Below are positions 19,029-27,470 of a stretch of DNA of 64,000 nucleotides, piece after piece. The DNA lies in NCBI RefSeq assembly GCF_900327775.1, contig NZ_OUMZ01000007.1:1289606-1353605 (forward strand), given 5' to 3'. Every line of letters starts with the position of its first letter. The stretch's first letter is position 1. Source of the stretch: Roseovarius sp. EL26. GTDB lineage: Bacteria > Pseudomonadota > Alphaproteobacteria > Rhodobacterales > Rhodobacteraceae. The translations under genes and the position numbers were made by a program. The notes below the pieces were generated by a model. It made no database searches. It was not told where the DNA came from and saw only the letters and a list, made by a program, of their open reading frames with translations.

Positions 19029-19113
19029 TTCCCACCTGTTCGCGTTTCTGATGATGTCACCAGATTTGTCACAAAATCATAGTTTTGAAAAACGAATTGT
19101 TTTGCTTGATAAG

Positions 19114-19128
19114 TTCGAAAAATCCGAA
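19114..19128. promoter_or_regulatory. Candidate LysR-type operator (T-N11-A)
   Basis: The 15-mer TTCGAAAAATCCGAA is an inverted repeat with TTCG/CGAA arms and seven bases between, matching the T-N11-A form of LysR boxes. It lies in the 113-base gap between the flavin-reductase gene and the LysR gene, 13 bases before the LysR start. LysR proteins usually repress themselves and control the divergent operon from such a site. Seen in sequence; binding is inferred. Confidence 0.45.
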
Positions 19129-19141
19129 TTATAAATCCTCT

Positions 19142-19984
19142 ATGAACATTACCTCGCTCCAGACTTTCCTCGCCATTGTCGAAACCGGCAACCTGATCCG
19201 CGCCTCGCAAAAGATGAATGTCACGCAATCAACTGTTACCGCGCGCCTTAAAACGCTGGAGGAAGAGGTCGGCCAGCAACTCCTGAACCGGCAAAAATCC
19301 GGCACCACCTTGACCCCCGCTGGCACCAAACTGCTTCGATATGCTCGGATCATGGTGGGGCTCTGGCGGCAGGCCCGATATGAAACAAACCTGCCCGCCG
19401 GGCTGGAATCAGTTTGCACTTTTGGTTGTGACCGAGAACTTTGGCACGGTCCCGGTCAGACGTTTTTTCATGGCGTGGTCTCTGGCCACCCTGAAATGGC
19501 CGTCTCGGTCCATCAGGGCAGCGCGCGCGAGCTGGAAGGCTGGCTCACCTCGGGGATTGTTGATGTGATCCTGACCTATGAAACCATCGCCCGCAGTGCC
19601 CAAACCGTTTATGCCCTGCCATCAGAGCAACTGGTCCTATACTCAGATGAGCCTGATAGTCCCATCAGCGAAGGCAAAAATTACATCTTTGTCGACCACG
19701 GCGAAGAGTACCGCCAGCAGCATGCCGAAACCTATCATTATGCCGGCATCGCCCGTACCAGTTTTGATAGCTCCCGTTGGGCATTGGAATATCTTTTATC
19801 GGTCGGCGGCTCCGCCTACCTGCCCCGCGCTCTGGCCGAACAACATGTTCAAGCTGGCCGCTTGTTCCACCTGACCAAAGCCCCGATTTATGAACGCAAG
19901 AAATACCTCGTCGTCAACGACACCGCCGCCCAGAACTGGGACTGGTTCCAACCATTGGTCGATGACCTGCAAGCTGAAGGATGA
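19142..19984 (+). CDS. LysR-family transcriptional regulator of the catabolic cluster
   Basis: A 280-residue regulator. The N-terminal helix-turn-helix reads LIRASQKMNVTQSTVTARLKTLEEEVGQQLLNR, a standard LysR pattern; the remaining 190 residues form the effector domain. I chose the ATG at 19142 rather than 19085 because the protein then opens with the usual MNITSLQTFLAIVETG. It stands between the eight-gene minus-strand operon and the plus-strand ureohydrolase gene, 126 bases before the latter, so it may control both. The inducer is presumably the pathway substrate or an intermediate. Confidence 0.9.
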   Translation: MNITSLQTFLAIVETGNLIRASQKMNVTQSTVTARLKTLEEEVGQQLLNRQKSGTTLTPAGTKLLRYARIMVGLWRQARYETNLPAGLESVCTFGCDRELWHGPGQTFFHGVVSGHPEMAVSVHQGSARELEGWLTSGIVDVILTYETIARSAQTVYALPSEQLVLYSDEPDSPISEGKNYIFVDHGEEYRQQHAETYHYAGIARTSFDSSRWALEYLLSVGGSAYLPRALAEQHVQAGRLFHLTKAPIYERKKYLVVNDTAAQNWDWFQPLVDDLQAEG

Positions 19985-20110
19985 GCACGAAAAGGCCGGC
20001 TTTTCACCCTTTGGGCGGGTTTCGTACCTTATCTGGCGATTTGCGTACGTTTTGCGCGTACAACATGTACAGGATGTACATAAATCCACAGGTTGCATGA
20101 GGGAAAGAAA

Positions 20111-21097
20111 ATGACCGATCCATATCAGAAGTCCATGATGGAAAACCTTTACTGGTGGGGCATTCCCACCATGTTTCGTGCGCCACATGAAGCCCCCGAA
20201 GGTCAAGACATCGCCCTTGTCGGCGTCCCACATTCCACCGGCAACGGAACCACTGAGCGCGATCAACATCTTGGCCCGCGTGCCTTGCGTCATGTCTCGG
20301 CCGTACAACGCCGCGTGCATATGGAGTTTGAGCTAGACCCTTGGAATAGTGCAAAAATCGCCGACGTTGGGGATGTGCCATTCCCCCGCGCCAATGACAA
20401 CGAGGACTGTATTGAGCGTATCACTGAGTTCTACAAACGCATTGATGCCGCTGGCGCACGGCCAGTGTCTGTTGGCGGGGACCACTCTATCACCGGTGGT
20501 ATCGTGCAGGCATTGGGATGTGGAAATATCGCTCAAGGTCAACCTGTTAGCTTCCTTCATCTCGATGCACACACCGATGTATTTACAAAAGTCGACCACT
20601 TCCTCGGCGCCAAAAAATCCGCAGCTCATTGGGGGGCGTATCTGGCCGATCAGGGCAAAGTTGACCCAAGCCGCTCGATGCAGATCGGCCTGCGCGGTCA
20701 TCCCCGTAGTCTCGATTGGCTGCAACCCTCTTATGACTATGGCTACAACATCGTCACCATGAAAGAGTTCAGAAAACGCGGGTTAGAGGACATTGTGGCA
20801 CAAACCAAAGAGGTGTTGGGCGACCGCCCGGTCTACATCACCTTTGATCTTGACTGCTTAGATCCTACCATTGCCCCCGGTGTGTCCAACCTGGAACCCG
20901 GCGAGAAAGGGTTTGATATAGACGAGGCCGTCGGCATCCTACGCGCAGCACGTGGCCTCAACATCATCGGTGGCGATATCGTCTGCATGATGCCGACCAA
21001 GGACAGCCCCAACAACATCACAGCCCTGACCGCAGCAGCAGTCATGTTTGAAATGATCTCGATGATCGCTGAAAACACCGTAAAAAATAAGAATTAA
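20111..21097 (+). CDS. Arginase/agmatinase-family ureohydrolase, atypical
   Basis: A binuclear-metal hydrolase that releases urea from a guanidino compound or a similar amidine. The 328 residues carry every metal ligand: His125 (GGDHS), Asp152/His154/Asp156 (DAHTD) and Asp246/Asp248 (DLDCLDP). The loop after the last ligands reads APGVSNLEPGEKG, whereas agmatinases and arginases have a TGTP motif there; this loop helps define the substrate, so specificity is probably unusual. The ATG at 20111 follows GAGGGAAAG; a start 18 bases earlier is less likely. It is downstream of the cluster's LysR gene, so it may release nitrogen from the same substrate. A conventional agmatinase is encoded at 38464. 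Confidence 0.88.
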   Translation: MTDPYQKSMMENLYWWGIPTMFRAPHEAPEGQDIALVGVPHSTGNGTTERDQHLGPRALRHVSAVQRRVHMEFELDPWNSAKIADVGDVPFPRANDNEDCIERITEFYKRIDAAGARPVSVGGDHSITGGIVQALGCGNIAQGQPVSFLHLDAHTDVFTKVDHFLGAKKSAAHWGAYLADQGKVDPSRSMQIGLRGHPRSLDWLQPSYDYGYNIVTMKEFRKRGLEDIVAQTKEVLGDRPVYITFDLDCLDPTIAPGVSNLEPGEKGFDIDEAVGILRAARGLNIIGGDIVCMMPTKDSPNNITALTAAAVMFEMISMIAENTVKNKN

Positions 21098-21509
21098 CGC
21101 GACCTCAATACACAGGACGCAAAGCTTACGCTCCGCAACTAAAATCTGCTACGGTGATGCAATATCGCGGTGGATTTTCACTTTTTGTGGTCAAAATTCA
21201 CCTGAATTAACTGTTTCCAATTCAAGAACACACCCTTCAACGACATGAAGACTGTCGCCACAAAAGCGCAAAGTGCGATCAGAATGCCCTCCGTGCCCTC
21301 CCAAGTTATCCACAGGGGTACTTATAATTATACAGTTTAAAATCAATACATTACGAGAATTCAGGGCGCGAATTCGTCCTGTCACCAAATTGTCACGCCA
21401 CATTTTTGCCACATTTTGGGCGCAAAATATTCACACTTTAGGAGCTCGATTTAAGTGTAAAGAGTTCACCGCTAAGCCTGACTGCGGGAGTATTTTAAGG
21501 AGTAAAGCC
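21098..21509. other. Gene-free 412-base region with a DnaA-box match
   Basis: No convincing gene on either strand. It contains TTATCCACA at 21306-21314, identical to the consensus DnaA box, and a tandem 11-base repeat GCCACATTTTT/GCCACATTTTG at 21397-21418. An AAGGAG ribosome site at its right end serves the 40-codon gene at 21510. One DnaA box alone does not make an origin; it may tie expression of the small gene to replication. The region could equally be a long untranslated leader or an unrecognised small RNA. Confidence 0.5.
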
Positions 21510-21632
21510 ATGTTTATTACGGCACAAAAACCGCCTGAACCGAAACCTTCGGATAAAAAATCCAAACCTTCCCTGCAAAAGCAGACCAAGGTGATTTCAG
21601 CTCAGGTCTTTAACGACTTCGCCGCAATTTGA
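21510..21632 (+). CDS. Putative 40-residue basic small protein
   Basis: A short open frame preceded by a good ribosome site (AAGGAG, six bases from the ATG) and followed nine bases later by a hairpin terminator, so it has the layout of a free-standing gene. The product is lysine- and proline-rich in its first 28 residues (PKPSDKKSKPSLQKQTK) and more hydrophobic at the end (VFNDFAAI). No membrane segment, signal or known domain is seen. Function unknown; the basic tail could bind nucleic acid or a partner protein. The coding call rests on context only. Confidence 0.45.
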   Translation: MFITAQKPPEPKPSDKKSKPSLQKQTKVISAQVFNDFAAI

Positions 21633-21641
21633 TGCGAACAT

Positions 21642-21679
21642 AAAAAAGGCCGCCTCCCTGCCGGAGACGGCCCTTTCCT
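21642..21679 (-). terminator. Hairpin terminator for ndk, probably bidirectional
   Basis: GGCCG-c-CTCC (from 21648) pairs with GGAG-a-CGGCC (to 21672) around a five-base loop. On the minus strand it is followed by six U's, so it ends ndk transcription. On the plus strand CCCUUUCCUUU follows and may stop the small gene. Confidence 0.8.
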
Positions 21680-21703
21680 TTGTAATCTGGTTGACAGATG
21701 AGC

Positions 21704-22126
21704 TTAGCCCACCAGCTCCAGACCAGAGAAGAAGAAGGCAATCTCTTCTGCTGCGGTTTCAGGCGCGTCTGAGCCGTGAACCGAGTTTTCACCAATGGAC
21801 AAAGCGAATTCTTTACGGATGGTGCCCTCAGCAGCGTCTGCTGGATTGGTTGCGCCCATAACTTCGCGGTTTTTCGCAATGGCGTCTTCACCTTCCAGAA
21901 CCTGAACAACGATTGGCTCAGAGATCATGAACTCACACAGTTCGCCAAAGAACGGGCGCTCTTTGTGAACACCATAAAACGTCTGAGCCTGAGCCAAAGA
22001 CAGTTGAATGCGCTTGGAGGCAACGATGCGCAGACCAGCAGCTTCGAATTTTGCTGCGATTGCCCCGGTAAGGTTGCGTTTTGTGGCATCTGGTTTGATG
22101 ATGGAGAAGGTGCGTTGAACAGCCAT
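21704..22126 (-). CDS. ndk: Nucleoside diphosphate kinase
   Basis: Transfers the terminal phosphate from ATP to nucleoside diphosphates to balance NTP/dNTP pools. The 140 residues match the family's usual length. It opens with [17 protein letters not shown] and carries the catalytic phosphohistidine in the block [20 protein letters not shown] (His near 117). It is a single-gene unit ended by the hairpin at 21642. Divergent from the ABC-F gene with 135 bases between. Confidence 0.97.
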   Translation of the reverse strand: MAVQRTFSIIKPDATKRNLTGAIAAKFEAAGLRIVASKRIQLSLAQAQTFYGVHKERPFFGELCEFMISEPIVVQVLEGEDAIAKNREVMGATNPADAAEGTIRKEFALSIGENSVHGSDAPETAAEEIAFFFSGLELVG

Positions 22127-22261
22127 GTCAGCCTCTTTTTCAGTTCACTCAAATGGCCGGGCACCCCGCCCCGCCTTCATATTTGCGGCCCCGATACCAC
22201 GCACATTGGGAATTGAAAAGCCGCGATTGACGCGCACCGATCATTCCGGCATGGGAGGGGC

Positions 22262-24121
22262 ATGCTTCGCTTTAATGACATATCATACTCTGTTGCTGGT
22301 CGGCCTTTGATCGAACATGCAACTGCCACCATTCCCGAGGGCCATAAAGTTGGCATTGTTGGCCGCAATGGCACCGGCAAAACCACCCTATTTCGATTGA
22401 TCCGAGGTGAGCTGACGCTTGACACCGGTGACATCAGCATGCCTGCCCGCGCTCGCATCGGCGGTGTTTCCCAAGAAGTTCCCGGAAATGAGGTCTCGCT
22501 CCTCAACACGGTTTTGGCCGCTGATACCGAACGGGCCGATCTGCTTGCGGAATCGGATATTGCCACAGATGGCGCCCGGATTGCAGAGATCCAGACCCGA
22601 CTGGCTGATATCGATGCTTGGTCCGCCGAAGCACGTGCCGCTTCGATCCTCAAGGGTTTGGGTTTCAATCACGAGGCGCAACAAATGCCCTGCTCTGCCT
22701 TTTCAGGCGGGTGGCGGATGCGGGTAGCACTGGCCGCCGTTCTGTTTTCCCAACCTGATTTGCTGCTGCTCGATGAACCGACCAACTATCTTGATTTGGA
22801 AGGCGCATTGTGGCTGGAAAGCTATCTAACGCGTTATCCGCACACTGTTTTGATCGTCAGCCATGATCGCGGGCTGTTAAACCGTGCGGTCGGATCAATC
22901 CTGCACCTCGAAGATCGCAAGTTGACGCTCTATCAAGGTGGTTATGACACCTTTGCCCAGACCCGCGCCGCCCGTTTGGCCGCAGCAGATTCTGAGGCAA
23001 AAAAACAAGATGCTCGTCGTGCTCACCTGCAGTCTTATGTGGATCGTTTTCGGTACAAGGCAGATAAAGCGAAACAAGCACAGGCCCGGATCAAAGCGCT
23101 GGCTCGGATGCAGCCGATTACGCGACCACAAGAAGCCGCGCTCAAGAAGTTCAGCTTTCCAGAACCAGAGGAGCTATCACCGCCGATTGTTCGGCTGGAG
23201 GGTACCACTGTGGGATATGATGGCGTGCCCATCCTAAGCCATCTGGACCTACGGATTGATCAAGATGATCGCATTGCGTTACTTGGCCGTAACGGCGAAG
23301 GTAAATCAACACTTTCCAAATTATTAGCTGGAAAACTTAAACCAATGGATGGGCGCACCTATGCGGCCTCTGCGCTGCGTATCGGGTATTTCGCGCAGCA
23401 TCAGGTAGAAGAGTTGCATCTGGATGAGACGCCTCTGGATCACGTGCGCCGCCTTCGCCCAACGGAAACGCCTTCCAAATTGCGCGCGCGGCTGGGTGGC
23501 TTTGGCATCGGTGCTGAACAGGCCGATACAATTGTGAAAAGCCTGTCAGGTGGGCAAAAGGCCCGTCTGTCACTGATGCTGGCCACGATTGATGCACCGC
23601 ATATGCTGATCCTAGATGAGCCAACAAACCACCTTGATATTGAGAGCCGCGAGGCTTTGGTCGAGGCTCTGACCGCATATTCCGGTGCGGTTGTCTTGGT
23701 AAGCCACGACATGCACTTGCTATCACTGGTGGCCGATCGCCTGTGGCTGGTCAAAGATGGCCGCGTGAACCCTTACGAGGGTGATTTGGAAAGCTATCGC
23801 GCTTTGCTACTGGAGGGGACCAAACTGGTCAAATCCAACGCAAAGCCAAAACCCGTCAAGCCCAAGCGCCCTTCTCGTGATCTCATTCTGGAGCTGCGCA
23901 AGGACGCTCGAAAATGCGAGGAACGCGTTGAAAAATTGAACCATATGCGGGACAAAATCGCCTCAATTTTGGCCAATCCGGCACTGTATGGTGATATGCA
24001 TGGGACAGACGCGGCCGACTGGCAAAAGAAATACTCCGAGGTGATGAACGGGCTGGACCGTGCAGAAACCCTGTGGATGGCGTCGCTGGAACGGCTGGAA
24101 AAGGCAGAAAAACCTTCATGA
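22262..24121 (+). CDS. ABC-F family ATPase (Uup/YheS-like)
   Basis: A soluble twin-ATPase that acts on ribosomes or in translation rather than in transport; no membrane domain is present. The 619 residues contain two cassettes: Walker A GRNGTGKTT (about 37) with signature FSGGWRMR and Walker B LLLLDEPTNYLDLEG, then Walker A GRNGEGKST (about 345) with LSGGQKARLSL and MLILDEPTNHLDIES. The ABC-F linker (PtIM-like) of basic helices lies at about 240-290, and a lysine-rich coiled C-terminus from about 520. It is followed 52 bases later by marC. No antibiotic-resistance role is evident. Confidence 0.93.
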   Translation: MLRFNDISYSVAGRPLIEHATATIPEGHKVGIVGRNGTGKTTLFRLIRGELTLDTGDISMPARARIGGVSQEVPGNEVSLLNTVLAADTERADLLAESDIATDGARIAEIQTRLADIDAWSAEARAASILKGLGFNHEAQQMPCSAFSGGWRMRVALAAVLFSQPDLLLLDEPTNYLDLEGALWLESYLTRYPHTVLIVSHDRGLLNRAVGSILHLEDRKLTLYQGGYDTFAQTRAARLAAADSEAKKQDARRAHLQSYVDRFRYKADKAKQAQARIKALARMQPITRPQEAALKKFSFPEPEELSPPIVRLEGTTVGYDGVPILSHLDLRIDQDDRIALLGRNGEGKSTLSKLLAGKLKPMDGRTYAASALRIGYFAQHQVEELHLDETPLDHVRRLRPTETPSKLRARLGGFGIGAEQADTIVKSLSGGQKARLSLMLATIDAPHMLILDEPTNHLDIESREALVEALTAYSGAVVLVSHDMHLLSLVADRLWLVKDGRVNPYEGDLESYRALLLEGTKLVKSNAKPKPVKPKRPSRDLILELRKDARKCEERVEKLNHMRDKIASILANPALYGDMHGTDAADWQKKYSEVMNGLDRAETLWMASLERLEKAEKPS

Positions 24122-24173
24122 TTCTGCGCATCTGATGATACGCAGGTGAAATCCTAAAGATAATGGGCTCTCC

Positions 24174-24806
24174 ATGGACACCGCATTTCTGATCACCGCC
24201 TTTGTGACGCTTTTTGTGATTATTGATCCAATTGGTCTGGCGCCGCTATTTGTGGCGCTGACCCAAGGCATGAACCCACAAAAACGCCGCGCCATTGCGA
24301 TCAGAGCTTGCTTGACTGGCGCGCTGTTGCTGATTGTGTTTGCCGCCTTTGGCGAGGCTGTTTTGGGTTTCATCGGTATTTCCATGCCTGCCTTTCGCAT
24401 TGCCGGGGGCATATTATTGTTCTTAACCGCCTTGGATATGTTGTTTGAGCGCCGCACAAAACGCCGCGAAGACCGGATTGAAGAGGAAGAAGAGGATGAA
24501 ACCGATGATCCGTCTATCTTTCCGCTCGCGATTCCACTGATCAGCGGCCCGGGTGCCATTGCAACCGTAATCCTTCTGGCCGGGGAAAACCCCGGCGCGC
24601 AGGGTCTGGCCACCGTCATTGCCGTCATGCTGAGCGTCGTTGCCATGGTGCTGGTTCTTTTTCTGGGTGCGGGTGTATTGGAACGCGCATTGGGCCGCAC
24701 AGGTACAAACGTTGTAACCCGGCTTTTGGGTATGTTGCTGGCCGCGCTGGCGGTGCAGTTCGTTCTAGATGGGCTACACGGCTTTGGTCTGGCGGCAGGC
24801 GTATAA
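24174..24806 (+). CDS. MarC-family integral membrane protein
   Basis: A 210-residue inner-membrane protein with about six hydrophobic helices, split by an unusually acidic cytoplasmic loop (RIEEEEEDETDDPS, near residue 100). Family marks are the opening FVTLFVIIDPIGLAPLF and the PLAIPLISGPGAIATVILL block. The biochemical role of MarC proteins is unsettled, and the old link with multiple antibiotic resistance has not held up. It is followed by the aspartic-protease gene 18 bases on, so they probably share a transcript. Confidence 0.9.
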   Translation: MDTAFLITAFVTLFVIIDPIGLAPLFVALTQGMNPQKRRAIAIRACLTGALLLIVFAAFGEAVLGFIGISMPAFRIAGGILLFLTALDMLFERRTKRREDRIEEEEEDETDDPSIFPLAIPLISGPGAIATVILLAGENPGAQGLATVIAVMLSVVAMVLVLFLGAGVLERALGRTGTNVVTRLLGMLLAALAVQFVLDGLHGFGLAAGV

Positions 24807-24824
24807 AGCCCCTATATCAATCAC

Positions 24825-25406
24825 ATGAACGCTGATGATACCGCCAGTCTGATCTACCTGTCCCTGTTGGGGGGCGCTGTCGTGCTTTGGTTCTTTGCGC
24901 AAAACAGGGACTCTTTGGGCAAGGTGACACAGCAGGCATTGATCTGGGGGCTGATCTTTGTCGGTGTGATCGCGGGATTTGGCCTGTGGGGTGATATCAA
25001 GCAAAGCATGAATGCCGACCACGCAGGTATTATCGGCACCGACAGTGTCACGCTGCCCCGTGCATCCGACGGGCACTATTATCTTGCCGCACAAGTCAAC
25101 GGCGAAACGATACACTTTGTCATCGACACAGGTGCGAGTCAGATTGTTTTGGCCCAAAAGGATGCCGAACGTGCCGGGTTTGATCCAGATAGCTTGAATT
25201 ATTTCAGCCGCGCTTACACTGCCAATGGCGAGGTTCGTACTGCCCCTGTCAAACTCGAGACTTTCAATATTGGAACATTCGAAGACAACAATATCGGGGC
25301 AGTTGTGAATGAAGGCGACTTAGATCAATCCTTGCTAGGAATGGACTATTTACAGCGTTGGAATAGTGTCGAAATCAGCAACGGAAAAATGGTCCTGCGG
25401 CGTTAA
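24825..25406 (+). CDS. Membrane-anchored retropepsin-like aspartic protease (TIGR02281-type)
   Basis: A 193-residue protein with two N-terminal membrane helices (about 8-24 and 38-54) and a periplasmic retropepsin-like domain. The catalytic motif is Asp101-Thr-Gly (VIDTGASQIVL), followed by a flap-like ARAYTANGEV region and the C-terminal LLGMDYLQRW characteristic of clan AA. As a single lobe it would need to dimerise to be active. The substrate is unknown. It converges on holC with only four bases between the stop codons. Confidence 0.9.
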   Translation: MNADDTASLIYLSLLGGAVVLWFFAQNRDSLGKVTQQALIWGLIFVGVIAGFGLWGDIKQSMNADHAGIIGTDSVTLPRASDGHYYLAAQVNGETIHFVIDTGASQIVLAQKDAERAGFDPDSLNYFSRAYTANGEVRTAPVKLETFNIGTFEDNNIGAVVNEGDLDQSLLGMDYLQRWNSVEISNGKMVLRR

Positions 25407-25410
25407 ACTC

Positions 25411-25869
25411 TTAACTTTCCGCTTTTTTCTCCCAGTTTCCGCTTTCCTCAGACCAGTATTGTGCAGAGCATCCCGCCCCGGTCAACGCCTTCCACTGAGC
25501 CCTTGCGGCATTCAGGGCATCCGGGTCATTTCCATCAAACAAAATGCAAACCCTCTCAAGTGCTGTAACTTCTTCAGGAGTGATAGCAGCGCCGTCAACG
25601 CTCATCACGCATTGCGCCGCGTTGGCGGCCTGCGCTTCTGTAGTCAGTAAAATAGGCTGATCCGCATCATGTGCACCGCCAGAAACACCATGTGGCAGGA
25701 ACCCCTCCTCAGGCCCCAGCCACAGTTTTTCATCAAGCCATTTCAAGTGCGCAGCGTCAGTGCCACGCACAGCCACGCGCCATCCAGCGCCAAGGGCCTT
25801 TTCCAACAACAGTGGCAAAGTCGCCTCAAGCGGCTTGCGCGTCAGGTGATAGAAATAGGCCGCGCCCAT
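25411..25869 (-). CDS. holC: DNA polymerase III chi subunit
   Basis: The clamp-loader-associated chi subunit links the replicase to single-strand-binding protein. The 152-residue product starts at MGAAYFYHLTRKPLEATLP, the typical HolC opening, and contains GWRVAVRGTD, LWLGPEEGFLPHG and LTTEAQAANAAQCVMSVDGA. Its ATG shares one base with the pepA stop (TGATG), so it is translated by coupling from pepA. The pepA-holC order is common in proteobacteria, which supports both calls. Confidence 0.9.
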   Translation of the reverse strand: MGAAYFYHLTRKPLEATLPLLLEKALGAGWRVAVRGTDAAHLKWLDEKLWLGPEEGFLPHGVSGGAHDADQPILLTTEAQAANAAQCVMSVDGAAITPEEVTALERVCILFDGNDPDALNAARAQWKALTGAGCSAQYWSEESGNWEKKAES

Positions 25870-27341
25870 CAGTCTGCCTCGTACTGATCCGCCACCAGCC
25901 GGTTTAGCGCCATGACACCCCAGCCCGAGGCCCCTTTGGGCGCATAGGGCGTGTCTGATGAAACACTGGCCACACCTGCGATATCCAAGTGGATCCACGG
26001 CATGTCGTCTTCGACATAGCGTTGTAGGAATTGACCCGCTGTGATGGAACCAGCCGCGCGCCCGCCAACGTTCTTCATGTCGGCAATGCGACTTTTGAGC
26101 ATGTCATCATAGACCTGATCCAATGGCATCCGCCATGCGCCTTCGCCCTCATTATCGGCGGCGCGCAGGAAAGTGTTGCACAGCTTGTCATTGTTAGAAA
26201 ACACTCCTGCCTTTTCATGCCCTAGGCCGATGATGATCGCCCCGGTCAATGTAGCAAGGTTAATCACTCCCGATGGTTTGTAGGTTTTTTGCGCGTACCA
26301 CAGCACATCCGCCAGCACCAAACGCCCCTCGGCATCGGTGTTGATGATCTCAACCGTGTCACCCTTCATCGAGGTCACAACATCGCCGGGGCGTGTCGCG
26401 CGATCTGACGGCATGTTCTCCACCAACCCGACCAAGCCGACGACATTCGCCCTGGCATTGCGCCGGGCCAACGTGTGCATCACCCCGGTCACAACACCCG
26501 CCCCCCCCATGTCCATGGTCATTTCTTCCATTCCAGCGGCTGGTTTCAGGCTGATCCCACCCGTGTCGAACACAACTCCCTTGCCGACCAGAGCCAGCGG
26601 CGCTTCGTCCTTGGTTCCGCCATTCCATTCCATGACCGCCACTTTTGATGGGCTTGCACTACCGTATCCAACCGACAACAGCAGGTTCATACCAAGTTTC
26701 TGCAGCTCGTCTTCTTCCAGAATGGTAATCTTCAGCCCAAGGTCTTCCATCGCGGCGATACGGTTTGCAAACTCTGTCGTGGTCAGGTGGTTGGCTGGTT
26801 CTGACACCAGATCCCGGGTCATAAACACGCCCTCACAGATCGCATCTTGCGCTGTAGCGTCGTCTTGAACCTCTTGCGGATCTGCAACCATGGCCGTGAT
26901 GGCCGCGTTTTCTTTTTGCTTGGCGGTTTTATGGGCGCTAAAGGCGTAGCTACGCAACCGCAACCCCAACACCAGATCCATCGCCCGACGCACTTGACCG
27001 GCCAGAATCAGACATGCGGCATCTGATTTGAGTTTACCCAAAGCTACGCCCGCCTTGCGAGCCTCTTCGCTCGAGGCTGACCGCGGAAGGCACACCACAT
27101 CCAATGCTTCCGCCTCCATCCCTACAGGCCAAGCCAAGGTTTTGACCTGCGCGGATTTCATGTCAGCCCAGCTGTCACTTTCAATCAGGCGCTTTAATGC
27201 ACCTTTGGTCAGGCGGTTCACCCGACGGGCCGCCGCATCCATTTTGCCATCTGGGGTAATAATAACAGCAACCCGGCCTGTGGCCTGCGTGATTTGCTCA
27301 AGATCGGTTTCAATAAAAGTAACGGCTGCGGGCTGTGTCAT
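25869..27341 (-). CDS. pepA: Cytosol (leucyl) aminopeptidase, M17
   Basis: A di-zinc/manganese aminopeptidase that removes N-terminal residues and may also bind DNA in some bacteria. The 490 residues have the usual two-domain layout. Metal and catalytic residues lie in VGKGVVFDTGGISLKPA (Lys and Asp near 250), MDMGGAG (Asp) and the signature NTDAEGRLVLAD (about 332-343). Upstream is a 129-base gap to the divergent lptF gene. It is co-translated with holC. Confidence 0.96.
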   Translation of the reverse strand: MTQPAAVTFIETDLEQITQATGRVAVIITPDGKMDAAARRVNRLTKGALKRLIESDSWADMKSAQVKTLAWPVGMEAEALDVVCLPRSASSEEARKAGVALGKLKSDAACLILAGQVRRAMDLVLGLRLRSYAFSAHKTAKQKENAAITAMVADPQEVQDDATAQDAICEGVFMTRDLVSEPANHLTTTEFANRIAAMEDLGLKITILEEDELQKLGMNLLLSVGYGSASPSKVAVMEWNGGTKDEAPLALVGKGVVFDTGGISLKPAAGMEEMTMDMGGAGVVTGVMHTLARRNARANVVGLVGLVENMPSDRATRPGDVVTSMKGDTVEIINTDAEGRLVLADVLWYAQKTYKPSGVINLATLTGAIIIGLGHEKAGVFSNNDKLCNTFLRAADNEGEGAWRMPLDQVYDDMLKSRIADMKNVGGRAAGSITAGQFLQRYVEDDMPWIHLDIAGVASVSSDTPYAPKGASGWGVMALNRLVADQYEAD

Positions 27342-27470
27342 GGAGGGACTCCGTAAATAAGAATTACCCTAGTCCTAGCGTGGCTTGATCAACTTGACCA
27401 GTTAGCAGTTTTCCTGCCCGATCAATTCAGCTAGGTTGCACAAAAATACATCGAGCAAGGAGAGAAAAAC

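Noticed and set aside
21306..21314. Possible replication origin at the DnaA box
   Set aside because: Only one box, no cluster, and no dnaA, dnaN, hemE or parAB genes close by.
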